Part shown: positions 5,043 through 11,390 of the stretch, in pieces
Position numbering within the stretch: the first letter of the stretch is position 1
How the letters are laid out: every line of letters starts with the position of its first letter
Assembly: GCA_041690695.1 (NCBI GenBank)
Contig: JBEPVZ010000023.1
Span: 1 to 14,297, forward strand
Source: JBEPVZ01 sp041690695
GTDB taxonomy: Bacteria > Patescibacteriota > Microgenomatia > Daviesbacterales > UBA10151
Length of the DNA: 14,297 nucleotides
Direction: 5' to 3'
Translations under genes and position numbers: made by a program
Notes under the pieces: model-generated
Databases searched by the model: none
The model's input: the letters and a program-made list of their open reading frames with translations, nothing else
What the model was told of the DNA's origin: nothing

Positions 5043-5216
5043 ATTTCTTATTTGACACCTTTGGCCGCAGAGGTGTCGCCAAACACTCTTGCATGAAAGT
5101 CGGATTAAACTTGTTCGGATTTGTTAGTCGGGAGCCCCTCGGGAAGCGTTTCCCTAACAACAAATCCTTTAAGTTCTTTACAGCCTTGGTTTCAATGCAA
5201 GATTTTTTGTTTTTAG
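5043..5216 (+). ncRNA. Probable structured small RNA (unassigned; 6S RNA is a candidate)
   Basis: The 270 bases between tRNA-Arg(CCG) and the gene at 5263 hold no gene but much structure. GACACCT (5054-5060) and AGGTGTC (5071-5077), extended inward by TTG/CAG, form a 10-bp hairpin with loop GCCG. Then a rod about 115 nt long: TCTTGCAT/ATGCAAGA (5087-5094 with 5195-5202), GAAA/TTTC with one bulged A, a large asymmetric bubble (5099-5107 and 5176-5189), AACTT/AAGTT, GGATTTG/CAAATCC (5117-5123 with 5161-5167), TTAG/CTAA, and a GC-rich tip. The rod ends in TTTTTTGTTTT (5203-5214), an intrinsic terminator. A promoter lies upstream. A closing stem, large central bubble and interrupted apical stem is the shape of 6S RNA, and TTACAGCCT on the 3' side of the bubble also occurs at a similar place in E. 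coli 6S RNA; both are suggestive only. It lacks the SRP GGAAG-AGCAG signature. Confidence 0.55.
5195..5214 (+). terminator. Terminator of the small RNA
   Basis: ATGCAAGA closes the long rod with 5087-5094 and is followed at once by T6-G-T5. It also insulates the next gene, which has its own promoter at 5227-5255. Confidence 0.65.
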
Positions 5217-5226
5217 TTGATTACTG

Positions 5227-5255
5227 TTGCATTTAGTAGAGAACTTCTTTACACT
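5227..5255 (+). promoter_or_regulatory. Promoter placing the 5263 message at its start codon
   Basis: TTGCAT (5227-5232) and TACACT (5250-5255) are 17 nt apart. The -10 ends 7 nt before the ATG at 5263, predicting a leaderless transcript. The TTG of the -35 box is in frame with the gene but is very unlikely to be the start. Confidence 0.65.
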
Positions 5256-5262
5256 AAATTTA

Positions 5263-5568
5263 ATGCCTAAACATCACAAACCTGCACATTCAAATCCTTC
5301 TTCAAGTGAACTATCCTACGATACTAAAGTAGTTTTAACAGTTTTACTCTTACTTTTCCTCTATCCGGTCGGCTTAATCTTAATGTGGGTTTGGGGGCTT
5401 TGGCCCACCTGGGTCAAAGTTTTAATCTCACTCCCAGTGCTGTTCTTTATTTTAGTGATTGTCGGATTAATTGCCGTAGGATCACTAGTCGCAACTCATC
5501 GTCCACCGACTCAAGTTCATTATCAATATCAGTACCAAAACTCAACTTCTTCAGGAAATTATCAATAA
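5263..5568 (+). CDS. Small two-helix membrane protein of unknown function
   Basis: With the ATG at 5263 the protein has 101 residues. A polar, His-rich head (MPKHHKPAHSNPSSSEL) is followed by two membrane helices, about 23-45 and 50-75, separated by a WGLWPTWVKV turn, and then by a Tyr/Gln-rich tail (HYQYQYQNSTSSGNYQ). I do not recognise a family; small proteins with this double-helix plus Gln/Tyr tail design are frequent in Patescibacteria. An upstream in-frame TTG at 5227 would add 12 residues but coincides with the -35 hexamer, so it is rejected. The gene lies after the small-RNA terminator and before two tRNA genes on the same strand. Confidence 0.7.
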   Translation: MPKHHKPAHSNPSSSELSYDTKVVLTVLLLLFLYPVGLILMWVWGLWPTWVKVLISLPVLFFILVIVGLIAVGSLVATHRPPTQVHYQYQYQNSTSSGNYQ

Positions 5569-5590
5569 AGTATCTAAATATCCATTAATT

Positions 5591-5599
5591 TGGTAGAAT
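5591..5599 (+). promoter_or_regulatory. Extended -10 promoter of tRNA-Arg(GCG)
   Basis: TGG TAGAAT (TAGAAT at 5594-5599) is an extended -10 element 14 nt before the tRNA. No strong -35 is seen. The same TGnTAGAAT form precedes the tRNA-Ser pair at 1072-1080. Confidence 0.45.
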
Positions 5600-5613
5600 C
5601 TCAGTGGTTTGAT

Positions 5614-5685
5614 GCCCTCGTAGGCTAACGGATAGACCACAGGATTGCGGATCCTGATATGTGGGTTCGATTCCCGCCGGGGGCA
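5614..5685 (+). tRNA. tRNA-Arg(GCG)
   Basis: Acceptor GCCCTCG pairs with CGGGGGC (one T-G pair), discriminator A, no encoded CCA. The anticodon stem CAGGA/TCCTG encloses TTGCGGA, giving anticodon GCG and codons CGC/CGU. GGATAGA in the D-loop again gives the arginine A20 and the T-arm is GTGGGTTCGATTCCCGC. Most bacteria read these codons with tRNA-Arg(ACG) edited to inosine; a genomic G34 would not need editing. Confidence 0.9.
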
Positions 5686-5703
5686 CCTTTCGACCGCGCT
5701 CAG

Positions 5704-5789
5704 GGTGGGGTCGCATAGCTGGTCTAGTGCGTCGCTTTCGAAAAGCGATGTCCTTTATCGGACCGTGGGTTCGAATCCCACCCCCACCG
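5704..5789 (+). tRNA. tRNA-Ser(CGA)
   Basis: Acceptor GGTGGGG pairs with CCCCACC, discriminator G, CCA not encoded. The anticodon stem TCGCT/AGCGA encloses TTCGAAA, giving CGA for codon UCG. A class II long variable arm (TGTCCTTTATCGGACC region) and T-arm GTGGGTTCGAATCCCAC are present. It starts 18 nt after tRNA-Arg(GCG) and is probably cotranscribed with it. The D-arm matches those of tRNA-Ser(GGA) and (TGA). Confidence 0.95.
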
Positions 5790-5792
5790 CCC

Positions 5793-5806
5793 CGCTAAGC
5801 GTGGCT
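5793..5806 (+). repeat. Second copy of the tRNA-Ser trailer repeat
   Basis: CGCTAAGCGTGGCT differs by one base from 1269-1282 and likewise follows a tRNA-Ser 3' end. The pairing partner GCCAC seen in the first copy is not kept here, so conservation is at sequence level rather than as the same hairpin. Confidence 0.45.
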
Positions 5807-5816
5807 TCACCCAAAT

Positions 5817-6386
5817 TTACCGATGGGGGTTTTCCAAAGGAAAATGCTTTTGGAGACTGTCTGACCATTTATCAATCATCGATTTCGGTGCAATCTCTTC
5901 AAATGGTAGGAATTTAGCACAAGTATTTCTGACCTTTTGGTCATCGACGTTACAAAGCATAATCATGAGTAGGGCAGGGAACCTCAGATGAGTTAAAACT
6001 GACAAGATCTTATGTTCATCCTTATCGGTAATCCAGAATGAATCTAGTTCTTGCCAATGATAAAAATGATCTCCAATCGTAATCCCTTGGGTCGAAATCT
6101 TATAGGTAATCTCATCCGGGGCAATAAAATTTAGCGCATAAACCACGAATCCGATAGCGAATAATACTCCAACTAGCAATATTTGGCTGGCTAAGATGGC
6201 AATTAAAGAGATTAAAACAATTAAAATAATGATGGTGGTATAAAAAGAACGATCTCGTTTTCGAAATGGTCGAGAGGGAGCTTTCCATTCAAGGAGTGTT
6301 TGAATAGGATTGTCATTTGATTGGCTCGGGGGAGAGCTTTGATATTCAGACTGATGATCCTCTGGTGGAGTGTAGAACTTGGGCAT
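5817..6386 (-). CDS. Membrane protein with PH-like C-terminal domain (DUF5673-like)
   Basis: The 189-residue protein (from ATG 6386) has a polar, Pro/Ser/Gln-rich cytoplasmic head, a segment TLLEWKAPSRPFRKRDRSFY, two closely spaced membrane helices (about 50-72 and 75-92), and a soluble domain. The soluble part reads PDEITYKIS-QGITIGDHFYHWQELDSFWI, then strands ending near FLPFEE and a final helix. The order 'I...GI..g..fy.W.eL..FWi' is that of small PH-like domains behind two TM helices common in Patescibacteria, with no known function. ATG at 6386 is preferred because TACAAT lies 7 nt upstream and CAGACA 17 nt beyond; the longer TTG start at 6413 would overlap the upstream gene by 11 bases. 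The gene follows the GH18 gene on the same strand, with its promoter inside that gene's 3' end. Confidence 0.7.
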   Translation of the reverse strand: MPKFYTPPEDHQSEYQSSPPSQSNDNPIQTLLEWKAPSRPFRKRDRSFYTTIIILIVLISLIAILASQILLVGVLFAIGFVVYALNFIAPDEITYKISTQGITIGDHFYHWQELDSFWITDKDEHKILSVLTHLRFPALLMIMLCNVDDQKVRNTCAKFLPFEEIAPKSMIDKWSDSLQKHFPLENPHR

Positions 6387-6393
6387 TAGTGGA

Positions 6394-6422
6394 ATTGTAC
6401 AATTAATTTGCAAACTTGTCTG
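6394..6422 (-). promoter_or_regulatory. Promoter for the PH-like membrane protein
   Basis: On the minus strand CAGACA (6417-6422) and TACAAT (6394-6399) are 17 nt apart, and the -10 ends 7 nt before the ATG at 6386. It sits largely within the 3' end of the GH18 gene. Confidence 0.6.
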
Positions 6423-7803
6423 CCAGGAGTTGGGCTAAATCTGTATTTCGACCATCAAAACCCAGTGCCCAGATCCCAACACCCTGAAGCTTCTTCTTAT
6501 TAACTAAATCATACTTGATCCCGAGTGACCGGGTGTTCTCAAAATGGACAACATGATTTTGGCCTGAGTTATCAACATAAGAATACCAAGGTGTTTGGCT
6601 GTCTTCATCCCAATTAATAGTCGTATTTCTGGTTGCATCCATAATAACGGCATAGGGTAAAACTCCGACGGTTGAGCGGTCGCCTTCCACTGCTGAGTTC
6701 TCGCTGCGATCTTTGGTCTGCCAGTCATAACCGTAATATGGCACCGCCAAGATGATCTTTTCTGGCGGAACTGTCTCTAAATAAGCATCAATAAATGAAG
6801 TTAAATTTTGACTTGAGCCCCCGAGAGGAGAGACTGCTCCAGCTAAGCTTGAATTAGGAGTTGAGAAATCATAACCCATGATAACTAGGCCGTCACTGTT
6901 TTGGGACAATAGATCAATATCAAAGAGATCTTTTTTTGTGCCTGAAGTAACATAAGTTGAGATAGTTAAGATCGATTTAGGATATTGTTGTTTGAGGGCT
7001 TGGTTTAAATTACTAACTAGAATTGAAAACTTGTCACGCGTTTGTTCAGATGGGGTGCCAGAATATTCGAAGTCGAGGTTAACTCCGTCGAGCGATTTCG
7101 AGCTAACTTGATAAAGAACATTATTAATAAATTGACGATTACTATCGGGGCTATTCAGTAAGCCTTCAATGTCTTGGTTGGAGAATGATTTAAAAGTTAA
7201 CATGGCTTTAACCCTATTTTTCTTTAGCTTTCGAATAAATGCCACCAAATTAGGATCATTTTGCCAGGTGTTCCAAGCATCACCACTTTTGACAATCTCA
7301 CCCTTTGAGTTGACATCTAGACCAAAATAGCTGACCGAAGTTAAGACCTTAATATTAATATCATCGGCTTTACTCACGGCCCAATAAGGCATATAGCCGA
7401 AGACTTCTTTCTTAAACTGGCCATTAACGGTTAGCTTAATCTGATTTGGGGTGGCGTTAAAAGCTTTATCAATTGATAAACTCTGTTCAGTAATATAGAC
7501 CTGTGGTAGATTGTTTTGACCGGCAATCCCGACTACATTTTTATTTTGTCCAGACTGAGCTTCTAGTTGAGGCGATTTATCTAAAGTATTTATTTTAGTA
7601 TTAACGACATAAACTGCCAGGGAAATTAGGCCAGCAATGATTACCACTCCCAAAATTAAAAACCCAACTTCAACCTCGATTAATTTTTCTAAGAATTTGA
7701 TCTTCTTATTTGAATCTTCAGGTGCTTTGGGAGAGGTAGCCGGCCGGAGGTCCGGAGCGGAGTCTAAGGAGGGTGGTGGTGCAATCGGAATGTTGGGATT
7801 CAT
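6403..7803 (-). CDS. Membrane-anchored GH18-family glycosidase
   Basis: From the ATG at 7803 the protein has 466 residues. A Pro-rich cytoplasmic head (1-45) is followed by one membrane helix (about 46-67), a linker, and a GH18 TIM-barrel from about residue 130 onward. Barrel start is VFGYMPYWAV; strand 4 carries the catalytic signature DGVNLDFEYSG, matching DxxxxDxE with Asp239, Asp244 and the acid Glu246 (approximate). Later come DGLVIMGYDFS and ILAVPYYGYDW, and GVGIWALGFDGRNTDL near the end, typical of the YaaH/chitinase-like branch that cleaves GlcNAc-containing polymers such as peptidoglycan or chitin-like glycans. Orientation puts the enzyme outside the cell, anchored. The TTG at 7842 is in frame but is the first base of a -35 TTGTCA, so it is rejected. 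tRNA-Ser(TGA) ends 49 nt upstream. Confidence 0.85.
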   Translation of the reverse strand: MNPNIPIAPPPSLDSAPDLRPATSPKAPEDSNKKIKFLEKLIEVEVGFLILGVVIIAGLISLAVYVVNTKINTLDKSPQLEAQSGQNKNVVGIAGQNNLPQVYITEQSLSIDKAFNATPNQIKLTVNGQFKKEVFGYMPYWAVSKADDINIKVLTSVSYFGLDVNSKGEIVKSGDAWNTWQNDPNLVAFIRKLKKNRVKAMLTFKSFSNQDIEGLLNSPDSNRQFINNVLYQVSSKSLDGVNLDFEYSGTPSEQTRDKFSILVSNLNQALKQQYPKSILTISTYVTSGTKKDLFDIDLLSQNSDGLVIMGYDFSTPNSSLAGAVSPLGGSSQNLTSFIDAYLETVPPEKIILAVPYYGYDWQTKDRSENSAVEGDRSTVGVLPYAVIMDATRNTTINWDEDSQTPWYSYVDNSGQNHVVHFENTRSLGIKYDLVNKKKLQGVGIWALGFDGRNTDLAQLLADKFAN

Positions 7804-7813
7804 GAGCTCTTCT

Positions 7814-7842
7814 ATTTTAGCTTGAATCGTGGAGACTGACAA
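7814..7842 (-). promoter_or_regulatory. Promoter of the GH18 gene
   Basis: On the minus strand TTGTCA (7837-7842) and TAAAAT (7814-7819) are exactly 17 nt apart, and the -10 ends 10 nt before the ATG at 7803. Predicted leader length is only a few bases. This decides the start codon. Confidence 0.7.
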
Positions 7843-7850
7843 CCTTACAG

Positions 7851-7939
<89 letters not shown>

Positions 7940-7946
7940 AGGGAGT

Positions 7947-7976
7947 ATTATACAAATAACCTGTATTTCTTGACAG
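7947..7976 (-). promoter_or_regulatory. Promoter of tRNA-Ser(TGA)
   Basis: On the minus strand TATAAT (7947-7952) ends 7 nt before the tRNA, and CTGTCA (7971-7976) is 18 nt further upstream. The -35 shares bases 7971-7975 with the plus-strand -35 TTGACA of the divergent DUF805 gene. Confidence 0.65.
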
Positions 7977-7998
7977 CCCTTAGCTAATATGTGACGAT
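7970..7998 (+). promoter_or_regulatory. Promoter of the DUF805 gene
   Basis: A perfect TTGACA (7970-7975) is followed after 17 nt by GACGAT (7993-7998) with an extended TGT at 7990-7992. The -10 keeps the key A2, A5 and T6 and ends 8 nt before the ATG at 8007, giving a leaderless or nearly leaderless message. Confidence 0.6.
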
Positions 7999-8006
7999 TC
8001 ATTTAG

Positions 8007-8354
8007 ATGTTTAATTTTCAAGGCCGAATTAATCGTTTAACCTTTTTTTGGCAAAGTCTAGTTATCGGAATTACTCAAATTATTAATGTGACGGTCATGT
8101 CTTCATTTCAGAAAAGTCTTTTGCCAGATGCAGCCAGTATTGCGCTCTTAATAACTTTAGTTTCAATAGCGATTAGCATTTTTGTAATTGTTTTTTCTTT
8201 TTCTCTTTATATTCGTAGATGGCATGATCTAGGCCAGTCAGGCTGGATGACTTTGTTACTTTTAATTCCTCTCGTTAATATTTTTGTTTGGCTTTATTTA
8301 GTTTTTAAGGCTGGGGTAGCTGGCAAGAATAACTACGGTTCTCCTCAGAAATAG
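8007..8354 (+). CDS. DUF805 family membrane protein
   Basis: The 115-residue protein begins FNFQGRINRLTFFWQ, the characteristic 'f.GRisR..fW' entry of DUF805, followed by three or four membrane helices. The second signature, YIRRWHDLGQSGWMTLLLLIPLVN (about 71-94), matches 'RRlHDlg.SGWw.lL.liP.vn', and the end GKNNYGSPQK matches 'g..g.N.yG.dP'. DUF805 proteins are small inner-membrane proteins of unknown function. The start ATG at 8007 is supported by the promoter directly upstream. A weak AAAAC/GTTTT hairpin follows the stop at 8356-8372. Confidence 0.9.
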   Translation: MFNFQGRINRLTFFWQSLVIGITQIINVTVMSSFQKSLLPDAASIALLITLVSIAISIFVIVFSFSLYIRRWHDLGQSGWMTLLLLIPLVNIFVWLYLVFKAGVAGKNNYGSPQK

Positions 8355-8375
8355 CAAAACTAGGTGGTTTTTCGA

Positions 8376-8404
8376 TTGCTTTCCCGATTAGTTTGGGGTA
8401 GAAT
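8376..8404 (+). promoter_or_regulatory. Upstream dnaG promoter
   Basis: TTGCTT (8376-8381) and TAGAAT (8399-8404) are exactly 17 nt apart; a start near 8411 would give a leader of about 55 nt. Confidence 0.6.
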
Positions 8405-8437
8405 TCGGCTACTGTAATCCCTGGTGGCTAATTTTCT

Positions 8438-8443
8438 TATAAT
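8438..8443 (+). promoter_or_regulatory. Second -10 box before dnaG
   Basis: A perfect TATAAT would place a second start near 8450. Its -35 is poor. A GGGTGA at 8451-8456, 10 nt before the ATG, could act as a weak Shine-Dalgarno. The in-frame TTG at 8443 overlaps this box and is not the start. Confidence 0.4.
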
Positions 8444-8466
8444 TGCGACTGGGTGACTACCAACCT

Positions 8467-10242
8467 ATGGATGACCTAGAGCTTATTAAGCAAAAAATTG
8501 GGATTGTAGATTTAGTTTCGGAATATCTTCCTCTAAAAAAAACTGGGGCAAATTTTAAAGCGCCTTGCCCATTTCATCAAGAAAAAACTCCTTCATTTGT
8601 GGTCTCACCCGAACGGGGCATCTGGCATTGTTTTGGCTGTGATCGGGGTGGCGATATCTTCAAGTTTATTATGGAAAAAGAGAGTTTAACTTTTCCAGAA
8701 AGTTTAGAATTTTTAGCTGATAAAGCTGGAATAACTCTAACAAAGACTCGAACTAAAGATAAAAGTACTGATCGCTTATTTGAGATTAATCAAAAAGCCG
8801 CTCAATTTTATAATTATATTTTGACTGACCATACTCGTGGCCGCAAAGCTTTAAATTATTTACTAAAACGAGGGTTGACTAAAGAAACTATTAAAGAGTT
8901 TCAAATCGGCTTTGCGCCTGAAGAATGGGAAACTTTGGCTAAATTCTTAAGAAAAAGAGGCTTTACGGACCAAGAATTAATTGATTCAGGACTGGCCGTC
9001 CCATCTCGCAAAGGTTGCTATGATCGTTTTCGAGGCCGAGTGATCTTTCCACTTTTAGATGTAAGATCTCGGGTGATCGGTTTTTCTGGTCGGGTTTTAG
9101 ATAATAGCTTACCCAAATATATTAATACTCCCCAAACAGTCATTTTTGATAAAGGCAAATTTTTATTTGGTCTGCAATTAACAAAAGGCTCAATCCGGGA
9201 GGCTAAAGAAGCCATTTTAGTTGAAGGCGAGATGGATATGTTAATGTCTTATCAATCGGGAGTCAAAAACATTGTCGCGACAAAGGGCACGGCTTTAACT
9301 CATGATCAACTTGATCTTTTAAAAAAGTATACCGAAACTTTAAACTTGTGTTTTGATACAGATTTAGCCGGCGATAGTGCTGCCAGACGAGGTATTGAAC
9401 TCGCCGATCAGGCCGGTTTTAATATTAAAATTATTCAATTAACCAGCGGTAAAGATCCAGGTGAGGTTGCCCTAAAGGATCAAGGAGCTTGGAAACAAGC
9501 TGTTTCTGAAGCTGAACCAATTTATGATTATTATCTTTACTCGACTAATAAACGGTTTGATACCAAAACCTCATACGGTAAGAGAGCCATCTTTACTGAA
9601 CTAAAACCGATCTGGCAAAAGATTCATGATCCGATTATGCGGGATCATTACACTGAAAAATTGGCTGCTATGCTTCAAGTTAAAGAGTCAGTTATTCAAG
9701 AAGAGTTAACTAAAACGACACCAATAACGAATCCCTTAAAAGCCGCAACTATGCCAGCGGCTCTGCCGAAAGCTAAAGTTTTAGTTATTAAAGATCGTCG
9801 TCGTTTGCTTGAGGAATATCTAATTGCTTTATTGCTGCATGTTCCAACAAGTTATAGCTACGTACCTAATTTTCCCGAAACGCTTTTTACCCAAGAAACC
9901 TTGCGGCAGATTTATATGATGCTAGTCTTTTTCTTAGATAGCATTGCTTTTAAAGTTACCAGCTTTAAAATTAGCGAATTTGTAAACTTTTTGCCCGAGG
10001 AGTTAGTTGAGGAAGTTGATAAGCTTTATCTTTTGCAAATTGAAGAGAAATTACTTGAATCAAAAGCTTGGCAAAAAGAGCTTGATTTAGTAACGGCTGA
10101 GTTAAAGAAGATGTTAGTTAAATCTTCACTTGAAAAGTTATCTTTGGAGATTAAAAATGCTCAAACATTTGATAAAATAGAGACTCTTGAAATCTTAAAC
10201 AAGCGTTTTCGTGACTTATCTGTTAAACTTAAGAACTTATAG
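8467..10242 (+). CDS. dnaG: DNA primase
   Basis: This primase makes the RNA primers for DNA replication and binds the DnaB helicase. From ATG 8467 it has 591 residues, a normal length, and starts with the family's 'MDDLELIKQKIGIVDLVSEYLPLKK' in shortened form. The N-terminal zinc ribbon has Cys34, His37, Cys55 and Cys58 (CPFH...CFGC). The core contains RGRVIFPLLD and SGRVLDNSLPKYINTP, then the Toprim domain with VEGEMD (Glu253, Glu255, Asp257) and the metal-binding DTD (Asp297, Asp299). The C-terminal 150 residues are helical and lysine-rich, as expected for the helicase-interaction part. rpoD follows 50 nt downstream. This is the dnaG-rpoD pair of the macromolecular-synthesis operon; rpsU, often the first gene, is absent and a DUF805 gene stands there instead. 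Confidence 0.95.
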   Translation: MDDLELIKQKIGIVDLVSEYLPLKKTGANFKAPCPFHQEKTPSFVVSPERGIWHCFGCDRGGDIFKFIMEKESLTFPESLEFLADKAGITLTKTRTKDKSTDRLFEINQKAAQFYNYILTDHTRGRKALNYLLKRGLTKETIKEFQIGFAPEEWETLAKFLRKRGFTDQELIDSGLAVPSRKGCYDRFRGRVIFPLLDVRSRVIGFSGRVLDNSLPKYINTPQTVIFDKGKFLFGLQLTKGSIREAKEAILVEGEMDMLMSYQSGVKNIVATKGTALTHDQLDLLKKYTETLNLCFDTDLAGDSAARRGIELADQAGFNIKIIQLTSGKDPGEVALKDQGAWKQAVSEAEPIYDYYLYSTNKRFDTKTSYGKRAIFTELKPIWQKIHDPIMRDHYTEKLAAMLQVKESVIQEELTKTTPITNPLKAATMPAALPKAKVLVIKDRRRLLEEYLIALLLHVPTSYSYVPNFPETLFTQETLRQIYMMLVFFLDSIAFKVTSFKISEFVNFLPEELVEEVDKLYLLQIEEKLLESKAWQKELDLVTAELKKMLVKSSLEKLSLEIKNAQTFDKIETLEILNKRFRDLSVKLKNL

Positions 10243-10280
10243 TCGAAAGAATAAGCCTTTTAAAAAGGAAATTAGGATTG

Positions 10281-10286
10281 TAAAAT
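10281..10286 (+). promoter_or_regulatory. -10 box 6 nt before rpoD
   Basis: TAAAAT, preceded by TTG, ends 6 nt before the ATG at 10293 and predicts a leaderless rpoD message in addition to readthrough from dnaG. The -35 position (TTTTAA, 17 nt upstream) is weak. There is no Shine-Dalgarno at the right distance. Confidence 0.45.
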
Positions 10287-10292
10287 AGCAAT

Positions 10293-11390
10293 ATGGCCAA
10301 AAGAGCAGACAAAAATGCAAATATAGACGCAAAAACCCTTCTTAAGATGGGCCGTGAACGTGGTTTCGTCACTCAGGAAGAAGTTTTGCAAGTCTTTCCA
10401 AAACCTGAAGATACGGTTGACGAAGTTGACGACTTTTATCTAAAGCTGATTGATGCTGAGATCGATGTTTTTGAAACGACTTCTGAGGAGTTAACCGATG
10501 GTGAACCTCATTCAACGACTGACTTGGAAAGAGAACTGGAAGTTCTGGCGGCTTTGGAAGAAGGATCTGTCACTGACCCGGTTCGACAATATCTCAGGGA
10601 TATCGGTAAAGTCCCACTTTTAAACGCCGCTCAAGAGATTGAATTGGCCAAACGCTCTGAAAATAATGAAGAAGCTGCCAAACATCAATTAATCTCCGCT
10701 AACCTTCGACTAGTTGTTTCAATTGCCAAAAAATATGTTGGTCGGGGAATGAGCTTACTCGATTTAATCGAAGAAGGTAATATCGGTTTAATGAGGGCGG
10801 TTGAGAAATATGATTGGCGCCGAGGTTATAAGTTTTCAACTTATGCGACCTGGTGGATTCGCCAAGCCATTACTCGCGCCATTGCTGATCAAGCTCGAAC
10901 GATTCGTATTCCCGTTCACATGGTTGAAACGATCAACCGTTTTAACCGAACTCAGCGTCGGATGATGCAAGAGCTCGGTCGTGAGCCTACCCCTGAAGAG
11001 GTCGCCGAAGTTTTAGGAATTGATCCTGTTAAAGCTCGCGAGATCGTTAAAGTTTCTCAAGAACCAACTTCTTTAGCGACGCCAGTTGGAGACGAAGATG
11101 ATTCACAACTTGGTGATTTTATCGAAGCTCCAGGATTAAAACCTGAAGATCAAGCTACCCGTCAACTCTTAAAAGATCAGATTGAAGAGGTTTTAGACAC
11201 ATTATCTCCACGAGAGAAAAGAGTATTACAACTTAGATTTGGTTTGGATGATGGTAAACAGAGGACTTTGGAAGAAGTTGGTAAAGAGTTTGGAGTCACA
11301 CGTGAGCGAATTCGTCAGATTGAAGCTAAAGCGGTTCGAAAATTAAAACATCCAACCAGGGCTAAGAAACTCCGAGACTATTTAGAGTAA
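10293..11390 (+). CDS. rpoD: Primary RNA polymerase sigma-70 factor
   Basis: The housekeeping sigma factor has 365 residues. A region 1.1-like head (about 10-60, TLLKMGRERGFVTQEEV) is followed by an acidic linker and region 1.2 (DPVRQYLRDIGKVPLL, 95-110). Region 2 (about 135-210) includes the -10 recognition helix around YKFSTYATWWIRQAITRAI. Region 3 is at about 211-285. Region 4 (304-365) ends with VTRERIRQIEAKAVRKLKHP, the -35 recognition helix. The large non-conserved insert of E. coli RpoD is absent, normal for small forms. Recognition helices are standard, consistent with TTGACA/TATAAT-type promoters seen here. Its 3' end overlaps the convergent Nudix gene by 13 bp. Confidence 0.97.
   Translation: MAKRADKNANIDAKTLLKMGRERGFVTQEEVLQVFPKPEDTVDEVDDFYLKLIDAEIDVFETTSEELTDGEPHSTTDLERELEVLAALEEGSVTDPVRQYLRDIGKVPLLNAAQEIELAKRSENNEEAAKHQLISANLRLVVSIAKKYVGRGMSLLDLIEEGNIGLMRAVEKYDWRRGYKFSTYATWWIRQAITRAIADQARTIRIPVHMVETINRFNRTQRRMMQELGREPTPEEVAEVLGIDPVKAREIVKVSQEPTSLATPVGDEDDSQLGDFIEAPGLKPEDQATRQLLKDQIEEVLDTLSPREKRVLQLRFGLDDGKQRTLEEVGKEFGVTRERIRQIEAKAVRKLKHPTRAKKLRDYLE

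Noticed and set aside
5043..5216. SRP (4.5S) RNA
   Set aside because: Size is similar, but the conserved domain IV signature (GGAAG followed by AGCAG opposite a CAGG) is absent.
5227..5262. TTG start extending the small membrane protein by 12 residues
   Set aside because: The TTG is part of the -35 box TTGCAT and the transcript should start near 5263.
5043..5262. Riboswitch or attenuator for the 5263 gene
   Set aside because: The gene has its own promoter beyond the T-run, so the RNA is more likely free-standing; not fully excluded.
5645..5917. 90-residue plus-strand reading frame
   Set aside because: It runs through tRNA-Arg(GCG), tRNA-Ser(CGA) and the antisense of the PH-like gene.
6387..6413. 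TTG start extending the PH-like protein
   Set aside because: It would overlap the GH18 gene, and a -10/-35 pair points to ATG 6386.
7804..7842. TTG start extending the GH18 protein by 13 residues
   Set aside because: The TTG is the start of a -35 TTGTCA placed 17 nt from TAAAAT; the transcript would begin after it.
8443..8466. TTG start extending DnaG by 8 residues
   Set aside because: It overlaps a TATAAT and DnaG proteins begin at the MDDLE-type motif, which matches ATG 8467.
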